Notes: generated from the letters alone by a model not told the origin. 64,000 bases of DNA from Gammaproteobacteria bacterium (GCA_016182845.1 JACPFT010000008.1:1-64000), one strand, 5' to 3'; positions 26,301 to 33,416 are shown, counted from the stretch's first letter. Numbers and translations: made by a program.

Positions 26301-26766
26301 GGACTACCGCAATTACTACAGCTTCGAGGTGATGATGAAGGACGCGGAAGGCCGGGATCTGGCCTCCCTGTCCCATCGCATCGAGAAGGGCTCGGGCGGC
26401 GAAAACCAGGCGCCCTTCTATGTCGCCATCGGCGCCGCCCTAGCCTCCACCTACCAGATCGTCAAGCGCGGCGAGGAGCTGGTGGGCGGCATGGGCCTGG
26501 CCGTCTTCGACGAGGCCTTCAACAAGCTGGACGTGGAAAACACCCTGAACTGCGCCGGCTTCATGAAGGATCTGGGCCTGCAGATCATCCTGGCCGCGCC
26601 CAACGAGAAATACAGCCTGATGACCGAGATGATGGACACCATCATCTACGTCACCCGCGAGCGCGGCGCCGTCTACCTGGATTGCGAGTATCTGACCCCG
26701 GCGGCGCGGGCGCTGATGGGTTCGGACAGCCCTTATGGGCGCAAGGCGGAGGCCTTGGTGGAATAG
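23332..26766 (+). CDS. mksB: MksB/JetC, SMC-like ATPase of the complex
   Basis: 1144 residues from a GTG start overlapping the mksE stop (GTGA). Walker A GPNGSGKSSLLDAI near residues 31-44; long coiled coils about 260-470 and 640-860 around a hinge; signature SGGENQAPFYVAIGAAL near 1020; Walker B GLAVFDEAFNKLD near 1056. This is the JetC/MksB branch of MukB-like proteins. Residues about 384-395 (APSTSSGQATVG) are encoded by a family B palindromic repeat, apparently an in-frame insertion in the coiled coil. A JetD/MksG nuclease gene does not follow; the next gene is convergent. Confidence 0.93.
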   Translation: MKRLNRILLVNWYLCEVEQIEIRGHCAIVGPNGSGKSSLLDAIQTVLTGGDKRFLALNAGAGERGTRTVREYCLGHVYDPGEGAGVSAVQPRREALSYLVLCFDDAQAQKEMAVGLCLSASQSSAEETIEGRFILSDAGLFKYDLLKDGEGGQVPKPWRELRLELERRFGEGFKTYPRPERFVEGLSRELAANPASPFNFKKFLKNFNNAICFKPIANPTEFVRRYVLEPKDVRVGQFRRSLENYRFLKERADALVGRIADLEAVDANAEELSRHQAALADYAWIAEELRCQALEAEREPLEDRAEEVAREAKRLDKLIAQQDAERGEAQEKLASLRAELAGSSGELGLRNAKLEKAEKEQARGAATRRLHELALLLRKALGLAPSTSSGQATVGAPEALAPLLAETGELLAGSEGLLSGDWPAEPARVDAHAAALEAAIAQALPGLNREFETAVAAQQAAEQELTRLDSRLKAAAGGKLVLRDNTRALIALLGRHGIAATPLCELAEVPEEHAPWRAAIESYLGGLREALIVAPEAAEAAIRAYRREGRALKGCRIINTTKSRDWLKKKGETGLAAFVRTEDEHARAYLNRTLAHVRPVESEAELLAQDCAVTADGMLHKDGSTTAMVDVEPMLGRASRAAGLAYQTERKAELMERLRELQQAKRLAASRAQLAAVLAEHLPHRPDAAELCAEREAYGSAIADSEARIAHLEGQRDAGMKSRLDQEAAILARLDAALPQSRKALDECKAEGFRLAAEIQRLAAEQTLAEARRREAAADPLYFGQRANEKLDALDAEIPDIPSRLLRAETARERERKRGEHLSLKFLDAVRQHQAKFSGIGDIDEILAEEGLNLPALRLAVQKTLLELRGNRLSQYQQQAEGALLEAEKTFRSDFVAQLQQGLEEIAARIDELNNHLKKRPFNGEFYYFRKKPNAELADVLDLVKSYSEADMKNVGSLFDEAYGEGARHAQALAKIHAAIATEADVRLLEDYRNYYSFEVMMKDAEGRDLASLSHRIEKGSGGENQAPFYVAIGAALASTYQIVKRGEELVGGMGLAVFDEAFNKLDVENTLNCAGFMKDLGLQIILAAPNEKYSLMTEMMDTIIYVTRERGAVYLDCEYLTPAARALMGSDSPYGRKAEALVE
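24484..24512. repeat. Family B repeat unit inside mksB
   Basis: CCTTCGACAAGCTCAGGACA is the same unit seen between genes at 41173-41197. It is in frame and encodes STSSGQ within an otherwise Ala/Leu/Glu-rich coiled coil. Confidence 0.75.
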
Positions 26767-26778
26767 ATTGGAAATCTC

Positions 26779-26808
26779 CCGTCATCCCCGCGCAAGCGCG
26801 GACGACGG
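26779..26808. repeat. Short palindromic element between convergent mksB and the rluA-like gene
   Basis: CCGTCATCCCCGCGC and GCGCGGACGACGG pair across AA, between two converging stops. It may act as a two-way terminator, though without T tracts. Similar CCCCGCG elements lie at 18411-18487 and 15304-15325. Confidence 0.55.
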
Positions 26809-26811
26809 ATT

Positions 26812-27711
26812 TTAATCCGATAGACCCAAACGCATCCTGCTTTGGAACTCGAGTTCCCGCCCGCTTACCGGGCAGCGGAAACGCAGGGATTTCGCCAGCA
26901 GCTGCAGCGGCGCCGAATAATCGTCCTCGGCGTCGTCCTGTAATTCGGGATAGAACCGGTCGTTGAGGATGGGCGTGCCCAGGGCCGCCAAGTGTACGCG
27001 CAGCTGGTGCTTCTTGCCGGTCGTGGGCTTCAAGCGGTAGTGCCAGTGCCCTTCGCCCCTTTCCAGGATGTCCAGGCGGGTTTCCGTATTCGGCTCGCCG
27101 GGAATTTCCTGCATGCGGAAGAACGGCTCGCCGGCCGCCATCCGGCTGCGGTAAATCTCGGGAATTTCCCGGCCATTTCCCGGCCGCGTCAGGGCCTCGT
27201 AGGTCTTCTCGATCTTCCGCTCGGCGAACAGCGGCCCGAACAGGCCCCGGCTCTCCGGATTGAGGGAAAACAGCACCAGGCCGGCCGTCTCCCGGTCGAT
27301 GCGATGCAGGGGCACCAGCTCGTTCAGGCCGGTTTCCTGGCGCAGACGCACCAAGAGGGTTTCCCTGAGGAATTTGCCGGCGGGCGCCACCGGCAGGAAA
27401 TGGGGCTTGTCGGCGACCAGGATGTGCTCGTCCCGGTAGAGGATCCTGGCCTCGAAGGGCACGAGCGCCTCGGCCTCCAGTTCCCGGTAATACCATAGGC
27501 AGACGCCGCCGCGAAACGGAGCCTCGGGGCCGAGCGCCAAGCCGTTCTCGTCGACGATATCGCCGCGCACCAGCCTCGCGCGCAGCACGTCCGCCGCCAC
27601 GCGCGGGAAGGCCTCGACGAGGTAGTCGTACATCGTGGCCCAGGGGCCGGTCAGGGGCAGGCGCTTGTAACTGGGGCCGACGCCGTCGACGAAGGGCAGG
27701 GGCGCGTTCAC
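26812..27711 (-). CDS. RluA-family RNA pseudouridine synthase
   Basis: 299 residues from a GTG start overlapping the previous stop (GTGA). The catalytic motif HRIDRETAGLVLF places Asp near residue 137; KTTGKKHQLRVHLAALGTPI-type sequence (TTGKKHQLRVHLA) is the conserved C-terminal block. It isomerises uridine in rRNA or tRNA; the target position cannot be told. Co-transcribed with the Ubi hydroxylase. Confidence 0.93.
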   Translation of the reverse strand: MNAPLPFVDGVGPSYKRLPLTGPWATMYDYLVEAFPRVAADVLRARLVRGDIVDENGLALGPEAPFRGGVCLWYYRELEAEALVPFEARILYRDEHILVADKPHFLPVAPAGKFLRETLLVRLRQETGLNELVPLHRIDRETAGLVLFSLNPESRGLFGPLFAERKIEKTYEALTRPGNGREIPEIYRSRMAAGEPFFRMQEIPGEPNTETRLDILERGEGHWHYRLKPTTGKKHQLRVHLAALGTPILNDRFYPELQDDAEDDYSAPLQLLAKSLRFRCPVSGRELEFQSRMRLGLSD

Positions 27712-28925
27712 CGCGCCAGCTCGGGCAGATCGCCGGTCAGGCCCATGGCGCGCTTGATGGCCAGGGCCTTGAGCGGGGCCGCCTTGTCGAACAGGGACAG
27801 GCCGATATTGCGCGCCAACTGCAGCGGGAACAGGGACGAGCCGAACAGCGCCTTGAAGCCGTCCATGGCGGCGAGCATGGCGGTATTCTCGCCGCGCCGC
27901 CAGCGTTCGTAGGGGCGCAGGCTGGTTTCGAGACCGATGTCGCGGCCCATGGCATGGGCTTTCAACACGACCTCGGCGAGGCTGGCGGCGTCCATCAGGC
28001 CCAGGTTCACCCCCTGGCCGGCCAGGGGATGGATGGTGTGGGCCGCGTCGCCGGCCAGGGCCACACGCTCGGCGATATAGCGCGCCGCGTGGCGCATGGT
28101 GAGGGGAAAGCTGGCGCGCGGACCGGTGAGCTCGACTCGTCCGAGGCGATGTTCGAAGGCGTGGCCCAGCTCCTTGTTGAAGCCGTCGGAATCCAAGGTC
28201 TTGAGTTCGGCGGCCCGCTCCGGCGGAACCGACCAGACGATGGAGCAGAGATTCGGATCGGACAGGGGCAGGAAGGCCAGGACGCCGTCGCTCTGGAAAC
28301 GCTGCCAGGCCGTGTGCTCATGGGCATGCTCGGTGCGGATGGTGGCCACCAGACCGTGATGGCCGTAGTCGCTCTCGCGGTGGTCTATGCCCGCCGCCTC
28401 GCGCAGCCAGGAGCGCGCGCCGTCGGCCCCCACCACCAAACGGGCCTTGAGCACGCGCCCGTCGTCCAGGCTCAAACGGGCCAGCTCGCCGCCCCGCTCC
28501 AGGCGTTCCGCCGCCGCCGGGCTGAGCCAGTCCACGCCCAGGCGCTGGCAGGCCTGGTAAAGCCCCAGGCGCAGCACCCGGTTCTCGACGATATGCCCGA
28601 GGTCGGGCTCGCCGATCTCGGCCGCCGAGAAGCCGATCTCGCCGCCGCCGGCGGCGTCCCAGACGCGCATGCGCTGGTAGGGGCTGAGCCGCAGTGCCGC
28701 CATGGCCTCCCAGGCGCCTAGGCGCGCGAACAGCCGCTGGGAGGCGCGGGTGATGGCCGAGACGCGCAGGTCCCGGCTGTCCTCGCTCCAGCCCGCCTCG
28801 ATGAGCTCCTTGTCCACGACGCCGACCTTGAGGCCGCCTTGGGCCAGGGCACCGGCCAGGGCCAAGCCGACCACGCCGCCGCCGAGGACCAGAGCGTCGT
28901 ATTGGGAAGCGCGGGAACGGTGCAT
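27708..28925 (-). CDS. FAD-dependent hydroxylase of the UbiH/UbiF/UbiI (VisC/Coq6) family
   Basis: 405 residues, full length. FAD-binding GGGVVGLALAGALAQGG, the DG-type motif VVGADGARSWLRE, and the second FAD motif GDAAHTIHPLAGQGVNLG. These enzymes hydroxylate the ubiquinone ring at the inner membrane. Which ring position is used cannot be decided from this sequence, so no symbol is given. GAGG lies upstream of the ATG. It overlaps the RluA-type gene by four bases. Confidence 0.92.
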   Translation of the reverse strand: MHRSRASQYDALVLGGGVVGLALAGALAQGGLKVGVVDKELIEAGWSEDSRDLRVSAITRASQRLFARLGAWEAMAALRLSPYQRMRVWDAAGGGEIGFSAAEIGEPDLGHIVENRVLRLGLYQACQRLGVDWLSPAAAERLERGGELARLSLDDGRVLKARLVVGADGARSWLREAAGIDHRESDYGHHGLVATIRTEHAHEHTAWQRFQSDGVLAFLPLSDPNLCSIVWSVPPERAAELKTLDSDGFNKELGHAFEHRLGRVELTGPRASFPLTMRHAARYIAERVALAGDAAHTIHPLAGQGVNLGLMDAASLAEVVLKAHAMGRDIGLETSLRPYERWRRGENTAMLAAMDGFKALFGSSLFPLQLARNIGLSLFDKAAPLKALAIKRAMGLTGDLPELAR

Positions 28926-28994
28926 GGGCTGGCCTCGGGCGGAAACGGGGGGCGGATATGATAGCGCGCGGGGCGGATGCGCGCCTGTTCGCGC

Positions 28995-30254
28995 TCAATC
29001 CACCTTCAGCCTCAGGCCCTCGCGCACCAGGGCCTGGACGTCGATGCCGTGGGCGCCGGGCGGCAGCATGCGCGCGATGCCCAGCTCGGGTCGCGCGGCC
29101 AGGTCGAGGATGCGCTGGGGGCAGGGTTGGCCGGCCGCGTCGCGCAGCACCAGGACCCGGGGCCGCTCGGGGCGCTGGCGGCTGCTGACGATGACCAGGG
29201 CCACTTCGCCGCCCGCCAGTTCCACCAGGCTGCCCACCGGGTAGTCGCCGATAAGCTCGGCGAATTCCCGAACCAGGCGGGCGTCGAACTGACCGGTGGC
29301 CGCGCGCAGCCGGTCCAGGGCCTCGTCCGAGGCTTGGGCATCGCTGTAATAGTGATTGCTGGTCATGGCCTCGAAGGCATCCACCAGGCTGACGATGCGC
29401 ACCGTCTGGGTCAGGAATTCGCCGGTCAGGCCGCGCGGGTAACCGCCGCCGTCCAGGCGTTCGTGATGGCCGTAGGCCACGTCGATGACCTTGTCGGGCA
29501 GGCCCCGGGTGTTCATCAGGATCTGCCGGCCGAATTCGCAGTGCCGGCGCAGAAAGGCCTCGTCCTCGGCATTGAGCTCGGCCTGGCGATGCAGCAGCGG
29601 CGTGGGCAGCAGGGTCTTGCCGATATCGTGCAGCAGGGCGGCCAGGCCCAGGGTCTCCAGCTCGGCGACGCCCAGGCCCAGGTGGCGGCCGAAGGCGGCG
29701 GCGAGTATGCACACGTTCAGGCTGTGGCTGGCGCTACGCTCGTCCTTGGCCTTGAGCTGGGCCAGCCACATCATGGCATCGGGGTTTTCCAGGACATTGG
29801 CCACGCACTCGCGAACCTGCAGGCGCACGCTGGTGGTGTTGATGGCATTGCCCAGGCGCACCTCGTCCATCAGGCTGCGAACCAGGCGGCTGGCTTGGAC
29901 ATGGCCGGGCGCCGCGTCCTTGAGCTGGCGCGATACCGGCTTGGGCGGCGCCTCCCCGGACTGGCCGGCCTCGGCCTTGCGGAACAGGCGCAGCAGGCTC
30001 CAGGACTTGGAAGGGGGCTGCGGGGCCGCACGGGACTTGCGCGCGCCGCCGCCGTCCGGATCCACGACCCGGGGATAGGCCTGGGACAGTTCGATCCAGA
30101 CATGACGGCAATACTGGCGCACGGCCTGGACATCGGCGTCCGCGTGCAGGGTGAAGCCCTGGAGCAGGAAGGGCGTCTCCTCCCAGGGCCGATCCAGCTC
30201 CACGACGTGCATGCCGAGTTCCAGCTCGGCGACCGGAATGCGCAGCTTATGCAC
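28995..30254 (-). CDS. HD-GYP domain protein, probable cyclic-di-GMP phosphodiesterase
   Basis: 419 residues. N-terminal DUF3391-like domain (LRIPVAELELGMHVVELDRP), a basic Pro-rich linker, then HD-GYP: HSLNVCILAAAFGRH, LLHDIGKTLLP near residue 207 and HHERLDGGGYPRG near 268, with metal-binding residues intact. It should hydrolyse cyclic-di-GMP in the cytoplasm. It lies 106 bases downstream of the borosin precursor on the same strand, probably by chance. A link to the LapA-type adhesin at the other end of the window is possible but unproven. Confidence 0.93.
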   Translation of the reverse strand: MHKLRIPVAELELGMHVVELDRPWEETPFLLQGFTLHADADVQAVRQYCRHVWIELSQAYPRVVDPDGGGARKSRAAPQPPSKSWSLLRLFRKAEAGQSGEAPPKPVSRQLKDAAPGHVQASRLVRSLMDEVRLGNAINTTSVRLQVRECVANVLENPDAMMWLAQLKAKDERSASHSLNVCILAAAFGRHLGLGVAELETLGLAALLHDIGKTLLPTPLLHRQAELNAEDEAFLRRHCEFGRQILMNTRGLPDKVIDVAYGHHERLDGGGYPRGLTGEFLTQTVRIVSLVDAFEAMTSNHYYSDAQASDEALDRLRAATGQFDARLVREFAELIGDYPVGSLVELAGGEVALVIVSSRQRPERPRVLVLRDAAGQPCPQRILDLAARPELGIARMLPPGAHGIDVQALVREGLRLKVD

Positions 30255-30360
30255 GTCGGTGCTTCCTTAGGAGGCTTATCGACAGTATGGCTCAGGGCGG
30301 GGGCGATGGACCGCAGGGAGGATCGCCGACTACGCGGTCCTCCCCCGGTGTCAGGCGGAC

Positions 30361-30900
30361 TCAGCTGTGCCGGGAATCCCGATGATGGGTGGAATGGGTC
30401 TTGCTGTCTTGGGCGGCGAAGCCGTGGATGATCGCGGTATCGGGCTTGTAGCTCTTGATGATCGCCGCGTCCTGCGCGTAACCCTTGATGATCGCCGCGT
30501 CCGGGGCATAGCCCCTGATGATCGCGGCATCGGCCGCATAGCCCTTGATAATCGCCGCGTCCGGCGCATAACCCTTGATGATCGCGGCATCGGCCGCATA
30601 GCCCTTGATAATCGCCGCGTCCGGCGCGTAGCCCTTGATGATCGCGGCATCGGCCGCATAACCCTTGATGATCGCCGCGTCCGGGGCATAACCCTTGATG
30701 ATCGCGGCATCGGCCGCGTTCGCCTCGCTCATCAGCCGCTTCAGGCCATCCCAGTCCTGCCCAAGGATTAACTCGCAGTGCGCCGCGTCCAGACCGAATT
30801 GCTCCAGGGTGGCGCGGGGATTTTCCTCATAGGCGCGACGGAATGCCGGGTCCTGGGCCAGGCTCTTCATCAGCGCATTCAACTTGCTGCTATCGCTCAT
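30361..30900 (-). CDS. Split-borosin precursor peptide with ten tandem core repeats
   Basis: 179 residues. Start at 30900 with GGAG six bases upstream. Residues 1-63 form a helical leader resembling the LigA-like borosin-binding domain of split borosin precursors such as SonA: DPAFRRAYEENPRATLEQFG, then GLDAAHCELILGQDWDGLKR. Residues 64-163 are ten 10-residue repeats, DAAIIKGYAP alternating with DAAIIKGYAA; the last three diverge (ending GYAQ, DAAIIKSYKP, DTAIIHGFAA). A His/Ser-rich tail of 16 residues ends the protein. It follows the borosin methyltransferase by 83 bases on the same strand. The repeats are the likely substrate for backbone N-methylation. No protease or exporter gene is adjacent. 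Confidence 0.88.
   Translation of the reverse strand: MSDSSKLNALMKSLAQDPAFRRAYEENPRATLEQFGLDAAHCELILGQDWDGLKRLMSEANAADAAIIKGYAPDAAIIKGYAADAAIIKGYAPDAAIIKGYAADAAIIKGYAPDAAIIKGYAADAAIIRGYAPDAAIIKGYAQDAAIIKSYKPDTAIIHGFAAQDSKTHSTHHRDSRHS
30412..30711 (-). repeat. Ten 30-bp coding repeats arranged as 60-bp dimers
   Basis: The array encodes the ten core units of the precursor. Neighbouring units use different codons (ATCGCCGCGTCC versus ATCGCGGCATCGG on the plus strand), and the pattern recurs every 60 bases at 30481-30720 with few changes. The dimer nearest the C-terminus (30421-30480) has diverged most. Confidence 0.95.
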
Positions 30901-30954
30901 GTCGTTCTCCGTACTGGCGGGGAGGGGATACTCCCCGGCGTGGGTGGTGGGTCG

Positions 30955-30984
30955 AGGACGGCCTGCCGCGCGGGCAGGCCTCCT
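30955..30984 (-). other. Intercistronic hairpin between the borosin methyltransferase and precursor
   Basis: GGCCTGCC and GGCAGGCC pair across GCGCG at 30960-30980, extended by AGGA/TCCT after a one-base bulge, up to the methyltransferase stop codon. No T tract follows. It could block 3' decay or partly terminate, so setting the enzyme:precursor ratio. Confidence 0.6.
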
Positions 30985-31814
30985 TACCCGACGAGTTGCT
31001 CGGGACTCAGACCGAAATCGCGCAGAGCGGCAAGGTCCAATTCCAAGCGTCCCAAGGGCGGGATAAACAGGGTCGAGGCCAGGCCGACGCGGGCGCCGGC
31101 CAGGGCGGAGAGGGGCATCCAGTCGATGCGCGGCGAGGCGACCGGCAGGGTGGCGGCCTCGTAGACGGCGACCGGATGCTCGGCGGGATAGTGGCGGCGC
31201 AGCCGCGCGGTCAATGCCTCCAGGCCACCGGCGGCGGGGCGCAGGCGCTGTAGCGTGTGATCGCCCACCACGCCTATCTGCCAGAGGATCACGGCGGAGG
31301 CGGTATTGAGGGGAATCTTGTAGAACAAGAACGTCGATGCCTCGAACTGGGCGCAGCCGGTGTCGCCGGGATCCACGCCCAGATCGGCATACAGGCAGTC
31401 CTCCGCCGAGATCCCCGGCAGCATGCGCGCCGAATAACCCAGGGCGCGCAGGCGGCGGATGGCCTCGTGGGGCGGGAAGGCGAAGACGCCCGGATGGCCG
31501 TAGAAGATGGCCACCACGTTCTGGCCTTCCTGCACCGCGCCCACCACGGCCTGGACCATGGCCTCGTAGGAATCGGCGCGGGAGCGGCGCAGCTCGTAGT
31601 CGTCGCCCTCCTGGGCGCCGAACTGGTAATAGGGCATCAGGCTCACGACCCGGGGATTCAGCTCCTGGATCCAGGCCTGGCCGGCGACATCCGAGACCAG
31701 GGAATAGACCTTGTCGGCCTGTTCGATATAGGCCTTGGTCTCCAGACTGCAATGGGCAAGGGTGTTGATACCCGTGCCGACGACGGTGAGAGACCCCTGC
31801 TTGTCTGTGCTCAT
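30984..31814 (-). CDS. Borosin peptide alpha-N-methyltransferase (tetrapyrrole methylase fold), stand-alone
   Basis: 276 residues from the ATG at 31814 (GGGAGGA upstream). N-terminal LTVVGTGINTLAHCSLETKA is the SAM-binding methylase start. Three blocks match the fungal OphMA/bacterial borosin enzymes: YYQFG followed by RADSYEAMV (Arg79-x3-Tyr83, plus Tyr62/63, equivalent to the catalytic Tyr/Arg set); FYGHPGVFAFPPHEAI at 104-119; and MLPGISAEDCLYADLGVDPG at 131-150. It should transfer methyl groups from SAM to backbone amides of the separate precursor, repeatedly. Unlike OphMA it has no fused core peptide: the frame stops after GLSPEQLVG. It has its own promoter. Confidence 0.92.
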   Translation of the reverse strand: MSTDKQGSLTVVGTGINTLAHCSLETKAYIEQADKVYSLVSDVAGQAWIQELNPRVVSLMPYYQFGAQEGDDYELRRSRADSYEAMVQAVVGAVQEGQNVVAIFYGHPGVFAFPPHEAIRRLRALGYSARMLPGISAEDCLYADLGVDPGDTGCAQFEASTFLFYKIPLNTASAVILWQIGVVGDHTLQRLRPAAGGLEALTARLRRHYPAEHPVAVYEAATLPVASPRIDWMPLSALAGARVGLASTLFIPPLGRLELDLAALRDFGLSPEQLVG

Positions 31815-31891
31815 GAGCCATTCCTCCCAAGGAACGGGAAAGGGGAATGCGATGGCATCACGAAGCAGGGGTTGGGCCGGATTGCCGAGAC

Positions 31892-31913
31892 GGGGCCGCG
31901 TTGGGGCGGCCCC
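31892..31913 (-). other. Hairpin in the leader of the borosin methyltransferase transcript
   Basis: GGGGCCG and CGGCCCC pair perfectly across eight bases, about 10 to 30 bases after the predicted transcription start. Without a T tract it is not a simple terminator; it may stabilise the RNA. Confidence 0.5.
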
Positions 31914-31922
31914 TGTTCGAGA

Positions 31923-31953
31923 ACTATAGACCCGGATTGGCAATCCGCCAATC
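31923..31953 (-). promoter_or_regulatory. Sigma-70 promoter and overlapping palindrome of the borosin operon
   Basis: On the minus strand TTGGCG, 17 bases, then TATAGT form a good -35/-10 pair. A perfect inverted repeat GATTGGC-N5-GCCAATC (31935-31953) covers the -35 box, the position for a repressor. It lies just after the stop of the AraC-type gene, so the operon is independently transcribed. Confidence 0.7.
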
Positions 31954-31958
31954 GCGAA

Positions 31959-32924
31959 TTACGCCTGCGCGAACTGCCGTCTATAGGCGCCCGGCGGCAG
32001 GCCGCGCAGGCGGCGGAAGTGGTGGCGGAAGCTTTCCTCCGAGGCGAAGCCGGAGGCTTCGGCGACCTGGGTCATGCTCAGGTCCGGGTTCTCCAGGAGC
32101 TCGGCGGCCCGCGCCACGCGCTGGGCCAGGAGCCAGTCGTAGGGCGCGCTGCCGGAGGCCTCGCGGAACTGGCGCTGGAAGCTGCGCGGACTCATGCAGG
32201 CGCGTTTCGCCAGGGATTCGATGCTCAGGGGCTCATGGAGATGGACGGCCATCCAATCCAGCAACTCGCTCAGCCGGTTCCTGCCCTCGGGCATCAGCGG
32301 CGCCGGCAGGAACTGGGCCTGGCCGCCTTCCCGGTGGGGCGGGATCACCAGGCGCTGGGCGACGCTGCGGCCCACGGCGGGACCGTGGTCGCGGCGCACC
32401 AGATGCAAGAGCATGTCCAGGCCGGCCGCCGAACCGGCGGAACTCAGGATCTGGCCCTCGTCCACATAGAGCACGTCCGGCTCGACGCGGATGGCCGGGT
32501 AGCGCGCCGCCAGGCGCTCGGCGTAGCGCCAGTGGGTGGTGGCCCGGCGGCCGTCCAGGAGGCCCGCCGCCGCCAACAGGAAGACCCCGGAGCAGATGGA
32601 GGCGAGGCGCGTGCCCCGCCCATGGGCCTGACGCAGGGCCTCCAGCAGATCCTCGGGCGGCGCCTCGTCGGCATCGCGCCAGCCGGGCAGGACGATGGTG
32701 TCGGCTTCGGCCAGGGCTTCCAAGCCCCGATCGACTTGTACGCTCAAGCCCCCCTGGGCGCGCAGGGGCCCGGCCTCCAGGGCGGCGACGCTGAAGCGAT
32801 ACCAGGGCCGATCCAGCTCCGGCCGCTCCAGGCTGAAGACCTCGACCGCGCAGCCGAATTCGAAGGTGCAGAGGCCGTCGTAGACCAGGGCCACGACATG
32901 GTGGCGAGGCGTGGATATGCTCAT
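31959..32924 (-). CDS. GlxA/FtrA-type transcriptional regulator (DJ-1/PfpI domain plus AraC helix-turn-helix)
   Basis: 321 residues. Residues 8-180 form a DJ-1/PfpI-like domain with the conserved LASICSGVFLLAAAGLLDG. Residues 215-320 hold two AraC-type helix-turn-helix motifs: SIESLAKRACMSPRSFQRQF and MTQVAEASGFASEESFRHHF. It is divergent from a rhodanese gene, a pairing common for FtrA-like regulators, so it probably controls that gene. It ends just before the borosin promoter; a role there is possible but not indicated. Confidence 0.93.
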   Translation of the reverse strand: MSISTPRHHVVALVYDGLCTFEFGCAVEVFSLERPELDRPWYRFSVAALEAGPLRAQGGLSVQVDRGLEALAEADTIVLPGWRDADEAPPEDLLEALRQAHGRGTRLASICSGVFLLAAAGLLDGRRATTHWRYAERLAARYPAIRVEPDVLYVDEGQILSSAGSAAGLDMLLHLVRRDHGPAVGRSVAQRLVIPPHREGGQAQFLPAPLMPEGRNRLSELLDWMAVHLHEPLSIESLAKRACMSPRSFQRQFREASGSAPYDWLLAQRVARAAELLENPDLSMTQVAEASGFASEESFRHHFRRLRGLPPGAYRRQFAQA

Positions 32925-33017
32925 GGCAGGATCTTAACAGAAGCTGGCATTTGCGCCAGGGCCGGCGACGATGGCCATGCCTATGATGGAGCCATCCCCA
33001 GCCAACGGAGCCCAAAT

Positions 33018-33416
33018 ATGACCAGCCCTGTGAATCGGTTCCCCACCGCCGCCAGCGCCGATGCCGCCGCCCATTTCGCCGCCGCCTTGAGCTTCGAGAC
33101 CGATTGCTGGGACGTCCATGCCAGCTTCGCGAACAGCTGCGTGGACTTCGTCCTGGTGGACGTGCGCGGCCCGGATCTCTTCGCCGCCGGCCATGTGCCC
33201 GGCGCCATCAACATCCCCCACGGCAAGCTCGTCGCCGGCTACCTCAAGGACTACCCGATGGACACGCTGTTCGTGGTCTATTGCGCCGGGCCGCACTGCA
33301 ACGGCGGCCACAAGGGGGCTGTGCGCCTCGCCCAGCTGGGGCGGCCGGTGAAGCTGATGATCGGCGGCGCCACCGGCTGGCTGGACGAGGGCTTTTCCCT
33401 AGTGACTGGGGACTAA
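33018..33416 (+). CDS. Rhodanese-domain protein divergent from the FtrA-type regulator
   Basis: 132 residues from the ATG at 33018 (ACGGAG upstream). FVLVDVRGPDLFAAGHVPGA and the active-site loop YCAGPHCNGGHKGA (Cys persulfide carrier) are present. It is likely a sulfurtransferase. Its stop overlaps the creA stop by four bases on the other strand. Confidence 0.92.
   Translation: MTSPVNRFPTAASADAAAHFAAALSFETDCWDVHASFANSCVDFVLVDVRGPDLFAAGHVPGAINIPHGKLVAGYLKDYPMDTLFVVYCAGPHCNGGHKGAVRLAQLGRPVKLMIGGATGWLDEGFSLVTGD

Noticed and set aside
28995-30254. HD-GYP protein as part of the borosin pathway
   Set aside because: It is only the next gene on the strand, with 106 bases between and an ordinary signalling domain; no link to peptide modification is known.
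30412-30711. Regular 30-bp repeats resembling a CRISPR array
   Set aside because: There are no unique spacers; the period is coding and every unit translates to the same decapeptide. No cas gene is present.
30361-31830. One long minus-strand frame running through the methyltransferase region into the repeat precursor, suggesting a fused borosin protein
   Set aside because: The methyltransferase is in another frame with its own ribosome site and stop at 30984. The upstream part of the long frame is Arg/Pro-rich noise; the precursor has its own GGAG and ATG at 30900.
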